From the NCBI GenBank assembly GCA_018780265.1, contig JADMJV010000120.1, forward strand, positions 1 through 50,736: 50,736 bases of DNA, read 5' to 3'. The position numbers were made by a program, and so were the translations under genes. Of this stretch, positions 8,153 through 15,644 are shown piece by piece. The notes below the pieces were generated by a model. That model was not told the DNA's origin and did no database searches. It was given only the letters and a program-made list of their open reading frames with translations. Every line of letters begins with the position of its first letter. Positions within the stretch are counted from its first letter, which is position 1. Source of the stretch: a bacterium (GTDB lineage: Bacteria; Vulcanimicrobiota; Xenobia; Xenobiales; JADMJV01).

Positions 8153-8512
8153 TCAAAATTCCGGCATACTTAGTCTGGCCCGGTGCCGCGCCACTGGGGT
8201 GGCAGCATTGAGAAGCCGCTTGTAGGTGGCGGGGTCGCAGTGTTCACGGGCCAACTTTAAGGAATTGGCGTGGGCTACGGCATAGCCTCCATCCAGAGCT
8301 TCACTGCCTTCGATCAGAGCACGCAGGCAGCGCTCGCTGCCGTACCGAGCTTTCCAGGCCAGAAAGTAAGAAAAGTAGGCGTGATTGTCGACACTATAGG
8401 AGCGGGGGTTGTTTACATAGGTCTGCAACTGGCCCTCGGTGGGCAGAAGCAACGCCGCCACGCCGGCTAAGAGTAGAGATACGACCGCCACCAGGATCAG
8501 TTTCTTTCGCAT
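8153..8512 (-). CDS. Small membrane-anchored or secreted hypothetical protein
   Basis: The protein has 119 residues. It starts MRKKLILVAVVSLLLAGVAALLL, a basic N-terminus plus hydrophobic core that acts as a signal peptide or membrane anchor. The rest is a soluble domain with a Cys pair (ERCLRAL, REHCDP) that might form a disulfide outside the membrane. ATG 8512 has AAGGG upstream; a longer in-frame start at 8785 would cover the neighbouring gene and is rejected. It begins 8 bases after the stop of the L,D-transpeptidase-like gene, so both probably form one operon acting at the envelope. Family not recognised. Confidence 0.6.
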   Translation of the reverse strand: MRKKLILVAVVSLLLAGVAALLLPTEGQLQTYVNNPRSYSVDNHAYFSYFLAWKARYGSERCLRALIEGSEALDGGYAVAHANSLKLAREHCDPATYKRLLNAATPVARHRARLSMPEF

Positions 8513-8519
8513 GGAGCCC

Positions 8520-9311
8520 TTATAGAATCTTGACGTCGATAGTGGCGCCTGGATGCGCGGTGCTCCAAGCTTCCATCTTATTGAAGAGTCGCTTGGCTTC
8601 TTCATTGGGCAGACCCAAACAACCTGCGGTGCCGGCATGCTTGCTCCCGTGACCATGCAGAAAAAAGTCACTCCTCCCCCAGGTATTCGTGCCCGGGCAT
8701 GGGTGGAGAGGCGCGCGTACCGTTCCCCAAGAGTCATGGTCGAGTAGCATGCCGCCCCCCCAGGTGGCGCGAAACTTCCAGGCACTGCGAAGGTCGGTGA
8801 TCTCCTTGGGGTCGATGATGTAGCTCCCGGCAGGCGTGCGCCCTTCGTAGGCGGCCCGGGGGTTTAGCGAGTCACCCAGAGGATTGCCCGAGGTGGCCAT
8901 GCCGGTGATCCTGGTTTTCTGTGAGTTCGGGCCGTCTTGCCAGTAGACATCAAAAGCCGTTACCCTTTCGGCGTTGGGACCGGTGGGCACCTTACCCGAG
9001 ATGCTACTGGCGTCCACTACTTCCCGTGGTATAGCCGTAATGATGGCCGATTGGCACGGCAAAGGTCTTTGGACTTTTTGAACCGGCAGCGTTGTCTGGG
9101 TGGCCGTGGGGGAGTCGACGCTTGAAATAGTATTTCCCAAGCACAGCTTGTAGAGATCAGCCGCCTTAATCTCAGAGGCGCCTGGACGGGCCAAAACAAT
9201 TTGATCTGGCGAGAGTGGCGCAGTGACCTGTCGGGGAGTTCGGCGGGCAATCGGAAGGGCGGTGTTGTGAGTGGCGGTTTCGATTGTGCTCATGGCAGCA
9301 CTATGAGGCAT
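8520..9311 (-). CDS. L,D-transpeptidase-like (YkuD/DUF2778-type) protein
   Basis: The protein has up to 263 residues. Its C-terminal third carries a YkuD-like catalytic pattern: FFLHGHGSKHAGTAGCLGL, with His and a GC pair in the H-x(n)-GC arrangement. In such enzymes the Cys attacks peptidoglycan peptides; DUF2778/tlde1-like proteins of this type can be interbacterial effectors. The segment RTPAGSYIIDPKEI is typical of the family (TPxGxY). The N-terminal ~80 residues are polar and Thr/Pro-rich without a signal peptide, which suits either an exported effector or a non-classical route. A second ATG at 9293 is possible; neither start has a clear ribosome site. It lies in an operon with the small envelope protein downstream. 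Confidence 0.65.
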   Translation of the reverse strand: MPHSAAMSTIETATHNTALPIARRTPRQVTAPLSPDQIVLARPGASEIKAADLYKLCLGNTISSVDSPTATQTTLPVQKVQRPLPCQSAIITAIPREVVDASSISGKVPTGPNAERVTAFDVYWQDGPNSQKTRITGMATSGNPLGDSLNPRAAYEGRTPAGSYIIDPKEITDLRSAWKFRATWGGGMLLDHDSWGTVRAPLHPCPGTNTWGRSDFFLHGHGSKHAGTAGCLGLPNEEAKRLFNKMEAWSTAHPGATIDVKIL

Positions 9312-9777
9312 CGATTACTACCAAATTTCTACCGAGGCCCCCAGATTGTTAATTTTTTGGCTCGCGAGGCTTATCCTCGTTGTCCGGGCGGGTAAGCGAG
9401 GGCGGCCTGTGTACAACCTGTGGATATGTGTACAAACTCTATCCTGGTGTAGTGGCCAGAACGCGCTGTTGCTCGTCCTTAAAAGCCTGCAACCCGGTGA
9501 GGTGGCGGCTGCTGAAAGCCGGTGCAGCGCAACGTGTGTGGTGGGCACGATTTGCACTACAGCAACGCCGACATGTCTCCCCTCAGCAGGTAAATCAGCA
9601 AGGAGACCAGCTCTTTCTCAATCCGGCCAACATCCTGCGGACAGAGTTCGTCAACCCCCTAGCGGCTGCCAGACCCGGCCAGAATCGAAGGAGTGACATC
9701 GGGAGCGAGCGACTCGCCCAGGGGTCTGAAAACGAGGCTCTTGTAAACTGAGTCAGGGATTCTCGGGGAAAAATTCC
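9312..9777. other. Gap with a possible protein remnant, no intact gene
   Basis: No frame here has start, ribosome site and domain together. On the minus strand around 9555-9650 a short run (ELCPQDVGRIEKELVSLL, then IYLLRGDMSALL and a stop) looks protein-like but is not recognised and has no start. The AT-rich start of the gap (9345-9360) may hold the promoter of the gene at 8520-9311. Confidence 0.35.
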
Positions 9778-10119
9778 CTAACCCGTTCCGGGTCGACGCT
9801 TCTTCTCGAGATTCTCCAGCCGAAAGGCATGAGAGTCCGCCACCACTTCGAGACGGTCGATGCGTCCAGAGTGCCCGCGCAACTCGTCCCGAAAAGCGCG
9901 AAACTCGCTCACTATCGACTCGGTCTTGAGGTCAATATGACGCAGCAGAGTGTCGAACCGATTGTCAATTTTTGCATCCACCGTATTGATTTTGGCGTCC
10001 AGTGTGTTGAAGCGCTCGTCGATTTTGGTGTCCAGAGCTTTGAGTCGGCCAGTATGTTCTTCCAACTTGACTTCTACGCCGTCGACACGGAGACTGACGC
10101 TTGGAACGGTTGGTTTCAT
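9778..10119 (-). CDS. Small coiled-coil protein
   Basis: The protein has 113 residues and an almost continuous heptad pattern (RLKALDTKIDERFNTLDAKI, then NTVDAKIDNRFDTLLRHI). Repeated [LI]-D-x-K-I-[DN] units of 7-11 residues predict a long parallel coiled coil, as in XhlA-like or tail-fibre/adhesin stalk proteins. There is no signal peptide or membrane helix. ATG 10119 is set by a strong GGAGGAA ribosome site; the frame upstream to 10167 has none. It ends in a basic tail (EKKRRPGTG). Function unknown. The remnant at 1046-1315 looks like a decayed relative. Confidence 0.65.
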   Translation of the reverse strand: MKPTVPSVSLRVDGVEVKLEEHTGRLKALDTKIDERFNTLDAKINTVDAKIDNRFDTLLRHIDLKTESIVSEFRAFRDELRGHSGRIDRLEVVADSHAFRLENLEKKRRPGTG

Positions 10120-10220
10120 TATGTTCCTCCAGAAGCATGTCTGTGTGTCGCGACGACTTCGGAGCACGCCAACTCATCCCTTGAGAGCGCTTGTTCGAAT
10201 AAGATCGGCAACAATTCTAG

Positions 10221-10490
10221 CCCGCAGCCCTGACCAGGGTCCCGGGCACAGAGCAGGGGCGGCACCTGGAGCAGTTTGTGCGGGTTCATCGGGGCGAGTT
10301 TGCTGAGCCGTTGGGAGACCTTTTGCGTCGGGCCAGTCGGCTCGGGACCCAGCACAAGGATAGCGCTTTTGTAGATTTTGACCCCTTCTGCGGCGGATCG
10401 GTGATGTTCGCAGGCTTCGAGACCGGCCGGGCCCATGTCGACGGGGATAGGGCCACGGTTCCCGTTTTCGTGCCTGCAACTGCGGACTAG
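10221..10490 (+). pseudogene. DUF3828-like C-terminal fragment
   Basis: The frame open from 10221 to the stop at 10488-10490 ends with DFDPFCGGSVMFAGFETG followed by a GDRATVPVFVP strand, the pattern seen at the C-terminus of NTF2-like DUF3828 proteins. There is no start codon with a ribosome site and no signal peptide, so the N-terminal half is missing. It ends 16 bases before the right repeat copy, so the truncation may mark a recombination end. Confidence 0.4.
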
Positions 10491-10506
10491 CTTTTTGTGG
10501 GAGGGG

Positions 10507-10566
10507 CCCAAACCTCAGCGAGGGCGGGGCATCTGAATCGAGTAGGGGTGTTCGCCGGGGGCCGGG
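10507..10566 (-). repeat. Right copy of 60-bp direct repeat
   Basis: This copy contains the last codons and stop of the gene at 10515-11204. It matches bases 1-60 at 57 of 60 positions. The two copies bracket 10,506 bp of accessory and decayed genes in direct orientation. Confidence 0.8.
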
Positions 10567-11204
10567 TCAAAGCGCTGAGGCGTGAGGTTGTGAACGAATC
10601 CCGGACCGCACTGGGCCGGCCGACGGTAGCCGCCCGGGTAATATCCGCCACCGGGATAGTAGCCTCCGGCCGGGAACCCGGCCGTGACGGTCAGGCCATT
10701 TCGGTTGCTGTAAAAGCCCTGAATGGCAATGCCGTTGGTCAGGCCACTGGTGTAATAGCCCCCCGTGTAGCAGCCATTGCCGGCGTAGGGGTAATAGCCG
10801 CCAGGGCCGCAGAAACCGGGTCCGTAGTTGGGTCCCACAGAATAAATCGGTGACGGACCCGAGTTGTGGTCTTGAGTGTAGGTGGTGGTGTTGTCCTGAA
10901 CTTGCACCGGAGCGGGCCCGGGTCTCAAAGGCGGGGGGGTCAGATGCGGGGGGACGGCATAGAGGGGGGCAGAGTCCTGAGCCGGTGCATTCACGGCCTC
11001 CAAACGCGGCGGAGCGGCCACCTTGACTTCGGCGTAGTTGGCCGCCGGGGCCACTGCCGGCTTGACCGCCGCTTTCTTGTAATTATAGTACGTGTAAGAG
11101 TTCTGGTTCCCGTTCACCTTCCTCACGATCGGCTGGGGGTCGGCTTGAGCCAGGCTACAGGTGGCCAGTAAGGCCAGGGCGATCCATCGGCTGCGTTGCA
11201 TCAC
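10515..11204 (-). CDS. Secreted Gly/Tyr/Pro-rich protein
   Basis: This is a 229-residue protein with an N-terminal signal peptide (MMQRSRWIALALLATCSLAQA, cleavage after AQA likely). The mature part has a Pro/Val/Ala-rich first half and a Gly/Tyr-rich second half with short repeats such as GGYYPGG, and three Cys residues (GFCGPGG, NGCYTGG, AQCGPG). Such compositions occur in envelope, spore-coat or matrix proteins; no enzyme motif is visible. An AGGAGG-like site precedes the ATG. It is divergently transcribed from the MiaE-like gene across 53 bases. Its 3' end is duplicated at the left edge of the window. Confidence 0.7.
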   Translation of the reverse strand: MMQRSRWIALALLATCSLAQADPQPIVRKVNGNQNSYTYYNYKKAAVKPAVAPAANYAEVKVAAPPRLEAVNAPAQDSAPLYAVPPHLTPPPLRPGPAPVQVQDNTTTYTQDHNSGPSPIYSVGPNYGPGFCGPGGYYPYAGNGCYTGGYYTSGLTNGIAIQGFYSNRNGLTVTAGFPAGGYYPGGGYYPGGYRRPAQCGPGFVHNLTPQRFDPAPGEHPYSIQMPRPR

Positions 11205-11257
11205 TCGGGAACCTCCTTGAGGATTGAGTATCAGTCTATTGTTACCACACTCCTGTT

Positions 11258-11920
11258 ATGGTAAGCAAGGAAAACTCGCATAGCCACGTCAAAGTTCCCG
11301 CTATGACCCTAGCCACGCCCACCCCCTTGCCCCTCCACTGGCACACCCCCGACAGCTGGGCCGAGAGCGCCATGCAGGACCTGTGCGAACTTCTCGACGA
11401 CCACGCCCACCTCGAACGCAAAGCCGCCACCAACGCCATGGACCTGCTCAACCGCTGGCCCCAGCCCCAACCTCCCCTGGGTTGGGTCACCACTCTGGCC
11501 TCCATCGCCCGCGACGAGACCGATCACCTTTTTAAGGTCAGCAAGTTGCTGGCCCAGCGCGGCCGCCAGTTGAGCCGGGTGCACAAAAGCGAGTATGCCA
11601 GTGGTTTGCGCGAAATGATTCGCATGGGGTGTGGACAGGACGAACTGGTAGACCGACTGCTGGTGTCGGCCTTGATCGAGTTACGCTCATGCGAACGCTT
11701 TGAGATACTCGGCCGACTTTGCCCCGACCCGGTCCTCAACAAGCTTTACAAAGCCCTGTGGGGCTCGGAGCACAACCACTTTCGGGTTTTCCTCAAACTG
11801 GCACGCCAACTGGAGAAGGAGCGCGGCAAAGTTGAACATCGGTGGCAAGAGATGCTGGCCCAGGAGGCAGCCCTGATCCAGGCCCAACCCAAAGGCCCCC
11901 GACTGCACAGCAGTGGATAG
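11258..11920 (+). CDS. miaE: MiaE-like tRNA hydroxylase (ferritin-like diiron protein)
   Basis: The protein has 220 residues, or 205 if ATG 11303 is the start. It resembles tRNA-(2-methylthio-N6-isopentenyl-A37) hydroxylase MiaE, an O2-dependent diiron enzyme that modifies A37 of tRNA. The four-helix ligand pattern is visible: LLDDHAHLERKAA (Glu plus D/H), SIARDETDHLFKV (E..H), ALIELRSCERFEIL (E...E) and GSEHNHFRVFL (E..H). Length fits the family. No miaA or miaB lies nearby. The first 15 residues (MVSKENSHSHVKVPA) are atypical and neither start has a good ribosome site. It is followed by the mobile-element graveyard. Confidence 0.75.
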   Translation: MVSKENSHSHVKVPAMTLATPTPLPLHWHTPDSWAESAMQDLCELLDDHAHLERKAATNAMDLLNRWPQPQPPLGWVTTLASIARDETDHLFKVSKLLAQRGRQLSRVHKSEYASGLREMIRMGCGQDELVDRLLVSALIELRSCERFEILGRLCPDPVLNKLYKALWGSEHNHFRVFLKLARQLEKERGKVEHRWQEMLAQEAALIQAQPKGPRLHSSG

Positions 11921-11984
11921 CCTGCACTTAAGCGCGCCGGCCGCATTCAATCGCAGGGCCGGGCCGGGGTCCTGAGCCACACGC

Positions 11985-12105
11985 TAACCGAGAAATTGCT
12001 CGAAGGGGACTACCGGCATCTGGTGGTTACTCTCCCAAAGAAGATGGGACTGCGCAAGCGTTTTCAGATGGATACACGCCTGCATCGCCAGATCTCTGCA
12101 ATGGA
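11985..12105 (+). pseudogene. IS91-family (Y2) transposase fragment
   Basis: The frame reads EGDYRHLVVTLPKKMGLRK, then RFQMDTRLHRQIS. It matches the conserved H.V.TLPK.(L)R..F..D..L block of IS91/IS801-type transposases. Only about 40 residues remain and no zinc-binding N-terminus or tyrosine pair is visible. Confidence 0.5.
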
Positions 12106-12169
12106 GCCGTTGCCGGGAAGCAAGCGAACTTTTACCTGGTCGTTGGAAGCACCGCATTCCGTCACGGCG

Positions 12170-12270
12170 CCTGCCACCAGTGTGCCTCGTCCGTTGTCAT
12201 CGTAAGCTTCTTCTTGGCCATGTACGAAATCTTTGAAAGCGATGATACGATGTGCCGGATTTTCAAGACT
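12170..12270 (-). pseudogene. Subtilase (S8) fragment
   Basis: On the minus strand the sequence AHRIIAFKDFVHGQEEAYDD continues NGRGTLVAGAV. This corresponds to the subtilisin block DDNGHGTHVAG, but the catalytic His and the following His are replaced by Arg and Leu. The frame is open from 12064 to 12612 only because several unrelated scraps abut. It is a dead fragment. Confidence 0.45.
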
Positions 12271-12383
12271 CTGGTCACTCGGCCTGAAACCGCCTGCTAG
12301 TTGGTGTGCCGACGACGGGCACTCAACACTTTCATGAAGGTCAGTCGGTGATCCAGGAAGTGTGGTAAAATTGACCCCTACTT

Positions 12384-12524
12384 TCAAACCTTTCCACGAC
12401 CACCGGGACAACCTCGAAGGAGGCGAGACTGTTCCAGGAGTTTTTGGGTCCCTTCCCACAGGGCGACGTGACGCTCCTTGTCCCCCTTGCCTCGGATGCG
12501 CACGTAGACCTGACAGGCCCTTAG
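12384..12524 (-). pseudogene. Tyrosine recombinase (phage-integrase family) fragment
   Basis: The frame between the stops at 12525 and 12384 contains VRIRGKGDKERHVALW followed by EGTQKLLEQ. This matches the beta-strand/active-site Lys segment (GKG.KER.VPLW..T...L) of XerC-type integrases. The Arg...HxxR and Tyr blocks are absent. Confidence 0.5.
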
Positions 12525-14707
12525 TTAAGCAGACTGGACCAAAGGGAGTCATAGCGCTGGATGGTTGGGGCGGGCTGGAGTTCTCGGCCGTTCTGTTGCC
12601 AAACGCACTCACTCAATTCAGGAGACGAATCCCAGCGGCCGTCGCTGGCCGTGACGATCCAGCCACCGCTGGCGGTAGTCCGCAAAGAAGCGATACGCTG
12701 CAGAGGAGGCCCCGAATAAAGGTGCCAGGCCCCCTGAGTGAACTGCAGCACTCGCCCGCCCGCCAGGGGATAGATTGCATCCATCCAGCCTTCAGGATAA
12801 TCCAGCCATTCAAAGGAACCGCTCTCCAGGTGCCAGCACCCACACGTACCGCCTGCACTGGCCAAAAGCCAGCCGTGACCGGAGTTCATCTTCATGGATT
12901 TGAGGTCGGAAATCTCGAACTGGCGCGGCTCGCCCAGTCGCACTCCTGCGGGTAACGACCACACGGAGATGCGGGCGTCTTGATGGAGAACAAACAGCCA
13001 TTTCCCTTCCTGGCTGACCGAAAAATGGTGAATGCCGGGGATGTTGAGGCTGCCCATCTGTTGTTGGAGATCGGGCCCAAGCAGTTGCACACCGTAGCCA
13101 TTGGCCACCACCAGATATCCGGCCGGGCTGCGTTGCAATCCCGTCCATGTTCCGTGAGCACGTTGATCCAGTCGCTGGCCCTGGCCATTCCAACGTTCCA
13201 GGCCGTCCTGGTTGGAGTTTACCCACCCTCCTTCGGGCAAAAATAGCGGACGCCCGTGCAATGACTGACAAAGGTTGGACTCCAAAAGCCAGACCCGCCA
13301 GTCAGGCCCATCCGGGAAGGCCAGTACAAGGCCGTCGGGGCTAAACACTACCGTTTGCAAATCGCTCACAGACAATTCCAGACTACGCCACAACAGCAAC
13401 GGGTCGACCTGGCGACGAAACACTTGCAGCAGTCTGCTTTTGGGTTGGAAAAAAGCGAACAGGTCGGCCTGGCCGCTGATGGCCAGCAAGTTGCCGGCAG
13501 GTGGCGCCTGAAAGGTAAATCCATCCAACATCTGGTGGCGGGCCCCACGGCGGCCGACCAGATAGTCTGACACCTCGTGAACGTCGCCCTCAGCGCTCAG
13601 GGGGCGTCCACTCTCTAACGACCAGGGCTGACTTCCTATCAAAATGGCCCGGCCTACCAGCCTTTGCGAAAGGCCCTCGTCGGCCCGCAAGGGAGCGGCC
13701 AGTCGACTGACCGAAGTGGACTGCGTGAGATTGACTATCTCGGTGGCCTTACCCAGAGGAGCCCAGGCCGCCAGGCTGTCAGGACCCGCGCACCAATGTC
13801 CCGTCAGGCCGTCTAGGGTTGAGGCTGCCGGGCAGGTCTGTTTTGGATAGGCCCGAGCGCCCCCTCGAGTGGCCTGAAAAAGCTGATACCCACCGGTCGC
13901 ATCTCCCACCACCACGCGGTTTCCGCACAGCCAATGAAGCATCGCAACTGGCCCCAACTGGGTGGTGAACAGCGACATTCGCCAGTCTTCTAAATTGAGA
14001 AGGCACAGCGAAGCGTCCTGTGCCACGCTGGCAAACCACAATCCATCCGTAGAGAAGGCCCCATACAAAACTCTCTGACGGTGAGCCTCGATGGGCCAGG
14101 TCTTGAGGGTCTCGGTGTCCACCAGAGTCACCTTGCAATCATTCAATCCGGCACAGGCCAACCAGCGGTCCTCGGGACTGAAAGTCCCCAAGGCGCAGCC
14201 TACTTCCAGTTGGCCCACCAGTCGCGCGGACACGCCTGAGAACAGGTGCGACTTCTCGGCTCCCATCAGGACCCTCCGACCGCGTCCGCCGGTGCAAAAC
14301 CAGCGGGCCTCCGGGTAGACGTGCTTCAATTTTCCATCGTGAATGTCTCCCAGAGCCACCTTGCCGTCGACCTGATGGAAAAGAAAATGGCGCGTGGTCA
14401 GCACCAGCGTTTCCGTGTCCGCCTCGTACTCCGCCAGTAATTCAAAATCGAAGCCTCGTTCATCCATGGCCGTCGTTCGCCATAGTCGCACCTGGGATTG
14501 GCCGTAGCTCAACAGGCGATTCTGAGAAAGCCTGAACTGGCGCAATTTGGAGTGACCCGAAAAAATGCCCAGCAGAGCCCCGTCGTGCACTCTCCAAAAA
14601 TGAATGGACGCCTCTTGAGATGCACAGGTCGCCAGCACCTTTCCATCCGGCCGAAAAGCCATGGCACGGGTGCTGGCGTGTCCGGCTCGGACGACCAACG
14701 AAGTCAT
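12521..14707 (-). CDS. WD40-repeat beta-propeller protein
   Basis: The protein has 728 residues and repeated WD40-like blades from the N-terminus onward (AFRPDGKVLATCASQEASIH, then FWRV; FSPEDRWLACAGLNDCKVTL; FSTDGLWFASVAQDASLCLL; FSPDGLVLAFPDGPDWRVWL). There is no signal peptide, membrane helix or kinase domain, so it is probably a cytoplasmic scaffold made of about two propellers. ATG 14707 overlaps the stop of the MaoC gene as ATGA; an in-frame start at 14758 would overlap more and is rejected. It is last in a four-gene overlapping operon with coaW, an ECF sigma factor and a MaoC hydratase. The binding partner is unknown. Confidence 0.75.
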   Translation of the reverse strand: MTSLVVRAGHASTRAMAFRPDGKVLATCASQEASIHFWRVHDGALLGIFSGHSKLRQFRLSQNRLLSYGQSQVRLWRTTAMDERGFDFELLAEYEADTETLVLTTRHFLFHQVDGKVALGDIHDGKLKHVYPEARWFCTGGRGRRVLMGAEKSHLFSGVSARLVGQLEVGCALGTFSPEDRWLACAGLNDCKVTLVDTETLKTWPIEAHRQRVLYGAFSTDGLWFASVAQDASLCLLNLEDWRMSLFTTQLGPVAMLHWLCGNRVVVGDATGGYQLFQATRGGARAYPKQTCPAASTLDGLTGHWCAGPDSLAAWAPLGKATEIVNLTQSTSVSRLAAPLRADEGLSQRLVGRAILIGSQPWSLESGRPLSAEGDVHEVSDYLVGRRGARHQMLDGFTFQAPPAGNLLAISGQADLFAFFQPKSRLLQVFRRQVDPLLLWRSLELSVSDLQTVVFSPDGLVLAFPDGPDWRVWLLESNLCQSLHGRPLFLPEGGWVNSNQDGLERWNGQGQRLDQRAHGTWTGLQRSPAGYLVVANGYGVQLLGPDLQQQMGSLNIPGIHHFSVSQEGKWLFVLHQDARISVWSLPAGVRLGEPRQFEISDLKSMKMNSGHGWLLASAGGTCGCWHLESGSFEWLDYPEGWMDAIYPLAGGRVLQFTQGAWHLYSGPPLQRIASLRTTASGGWIVTASDGRWDSSPELSECVWQQNGRELQPAPTIQRYDSLWSSLLN

Positions 14708-15093
14708 CCGCTCGACCCTGGAACGACGGTGGCCTGACCTTCCACGACCTTCTTCCAAATGTCTCCCTGCAGCATTTCGATGGTAGTGGACAGGCTCATC
14801 TGGCCTTTGCCTTCGGCTTGCGGTTCTCCAAACACAACCCGAATGCGGGAACCGACCGGCACCGGTCGACGAAATCTAATCTGCTGTTCCACGTAGACGG
14901 TGCCGGTCCCCAGAGCTTCCACCAGGCAGCCGCTGATATAGGAGGCCACCAACATTCCGTGGCAGATAGTCCCCCCATATTTGGTGGTCGCTGCGTACTC
15001 CATGTCGAGATGGACCGGATTGTGATCACCCACCAGATCGGCAAAAGCCTGCACCTGTTGGGCTCCGATCTCAAACTCTTTAGAAAAGGCCAT
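14704..15093 (-). CDS. MaoC-type (R)-specific enoyl-CoA hydratase
   Basis: This is a 129-residue hotdog-fold protein. The hydratase-2 active-site motif is present as LVGDHNPVHLDMEYA (catalytic Asp and His), followed by the central helix GTICHGMLVASYISG. Single-domain members of this length hydrate trans-2-enoyl-CoA to (R)-3-hydroxyacyl-CoA, supplying polyhydroxyalkanoate synthesis or fatty-acid turnover. Its ATG overlaps the stop of the sigma-factor gene and its stop overlaps the WD40 start, so all are translationally coupled. The pairing with pantothenate kinase suggests a CoA/acyl-CoA theme, but this is inference. Confidence 0.85.
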   Translation of the reverse strand: MAFSKEFEIGAQQVQAFADLVGDHNPVHLDMEYAATTKYGGTICHGMLVASYISGCLVEALGTGTVYVEQQIRFRRPVPVGSRIRVVFGEPQAEGKGQMSLSTTIEMLQGDIWKKVVEGQATVVPGSSG

Positions 15094-15644
15094 TACACCT
15101 CAGGGGCGAGCACCAGCTGGCGGCGTAAGGCACCCACCGCCCGGTTCATTTGCGAAAGCACGGTGCCCAGAGGTCGTTGAAAAGTGCTGGAGATCTCGGC
15201 AAAGGTCATGCCCAGATACTCGTGCATCAGCACCACCTGTTTTTGCTCTTTGGTCAGATTTTTCAAGGCCGTAAGCAGCCACGCTTTATCCAGTTCGTGG
15301 TCCAGGGTCAGGGTGCTGATCAGCCATTCCGCTTTCTCCAGGGGGGTGGTATGCACCACCTGACGCTGTTTGTCTCGGGCCAGGTTACGCGCAATTCGAA
15401 ACAGGTAGGCGGCGAAATGGCCCCTTGGATCGTAGCGATGGATCGAGGTGAGCAACCGGGAAAACGTTTCCTGGAGCAGATCTTCGGCCCAACTGCGACC
15501 TACCTCACCGGCCAGGAAGGTCAGTAATTTCTTGGCATGGCGGCGGTACAACTCTTCGAAAGCTTGCTGGTGTCCGGCCAGGTAGGCGCGCACCAGTTCG
15601 TCATCGTCGCTGTCCTGTGCCACCGGTTGCATGTCGGCGCTCAT
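15093..15644 (-). CDS. ECF-type RNA polymerase sigma factor
   Basis: This 183-residue sigma-70 family protein has region 2 (FEELYRRHAKKLLTFLAGEV, WAEDLLQETFSRLLTSIHRY, AAYLFRIARNLARDKQR) and region 4 (LTKEQKQVVLMHEYLGMTFA followed by EISSTFQRPLGTV). It would direct core polymerase to a dedicated promoter set. No anti-sigma factor is adjacent; the flanking operon genes are pantothenate kinase upstream and MaoC hydratase downstream, each overlapping by 1-4 bases. Its target promoters are not evident in the window. Confidence 0.85.
   Translation of the reverse strand: MSADMQPVAQDSDDDELVRAYLAGHQQAFEELYRRHAKKLLTFLAGEVGRSWAEDLLQETFSRLLTSIHRYDPRGHFAAYLFRIARNLARDKQRQVVHTTPLEKAEWLISTLTLDHELDKAWLLTALKNLTKEQKQVVLMHEYLGMTFAEISSTFQRPLGTVLSQMNRAVGALRRQLVLAPEV

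Noticed and set aside
9345..9370. T-rich run as a rho-independent terminator
   Set aside because: No stable GC-rich hairpin precedes it in either orientation; it more likely belongs to a promoter region.
12064..12612. Minus-strand open frame of 182 codons as a real gene
   Set aside because: It joins unrelated scraps (a subtilase piece and others) with no consistent domain, and overlaps the end of the WD40 gene.
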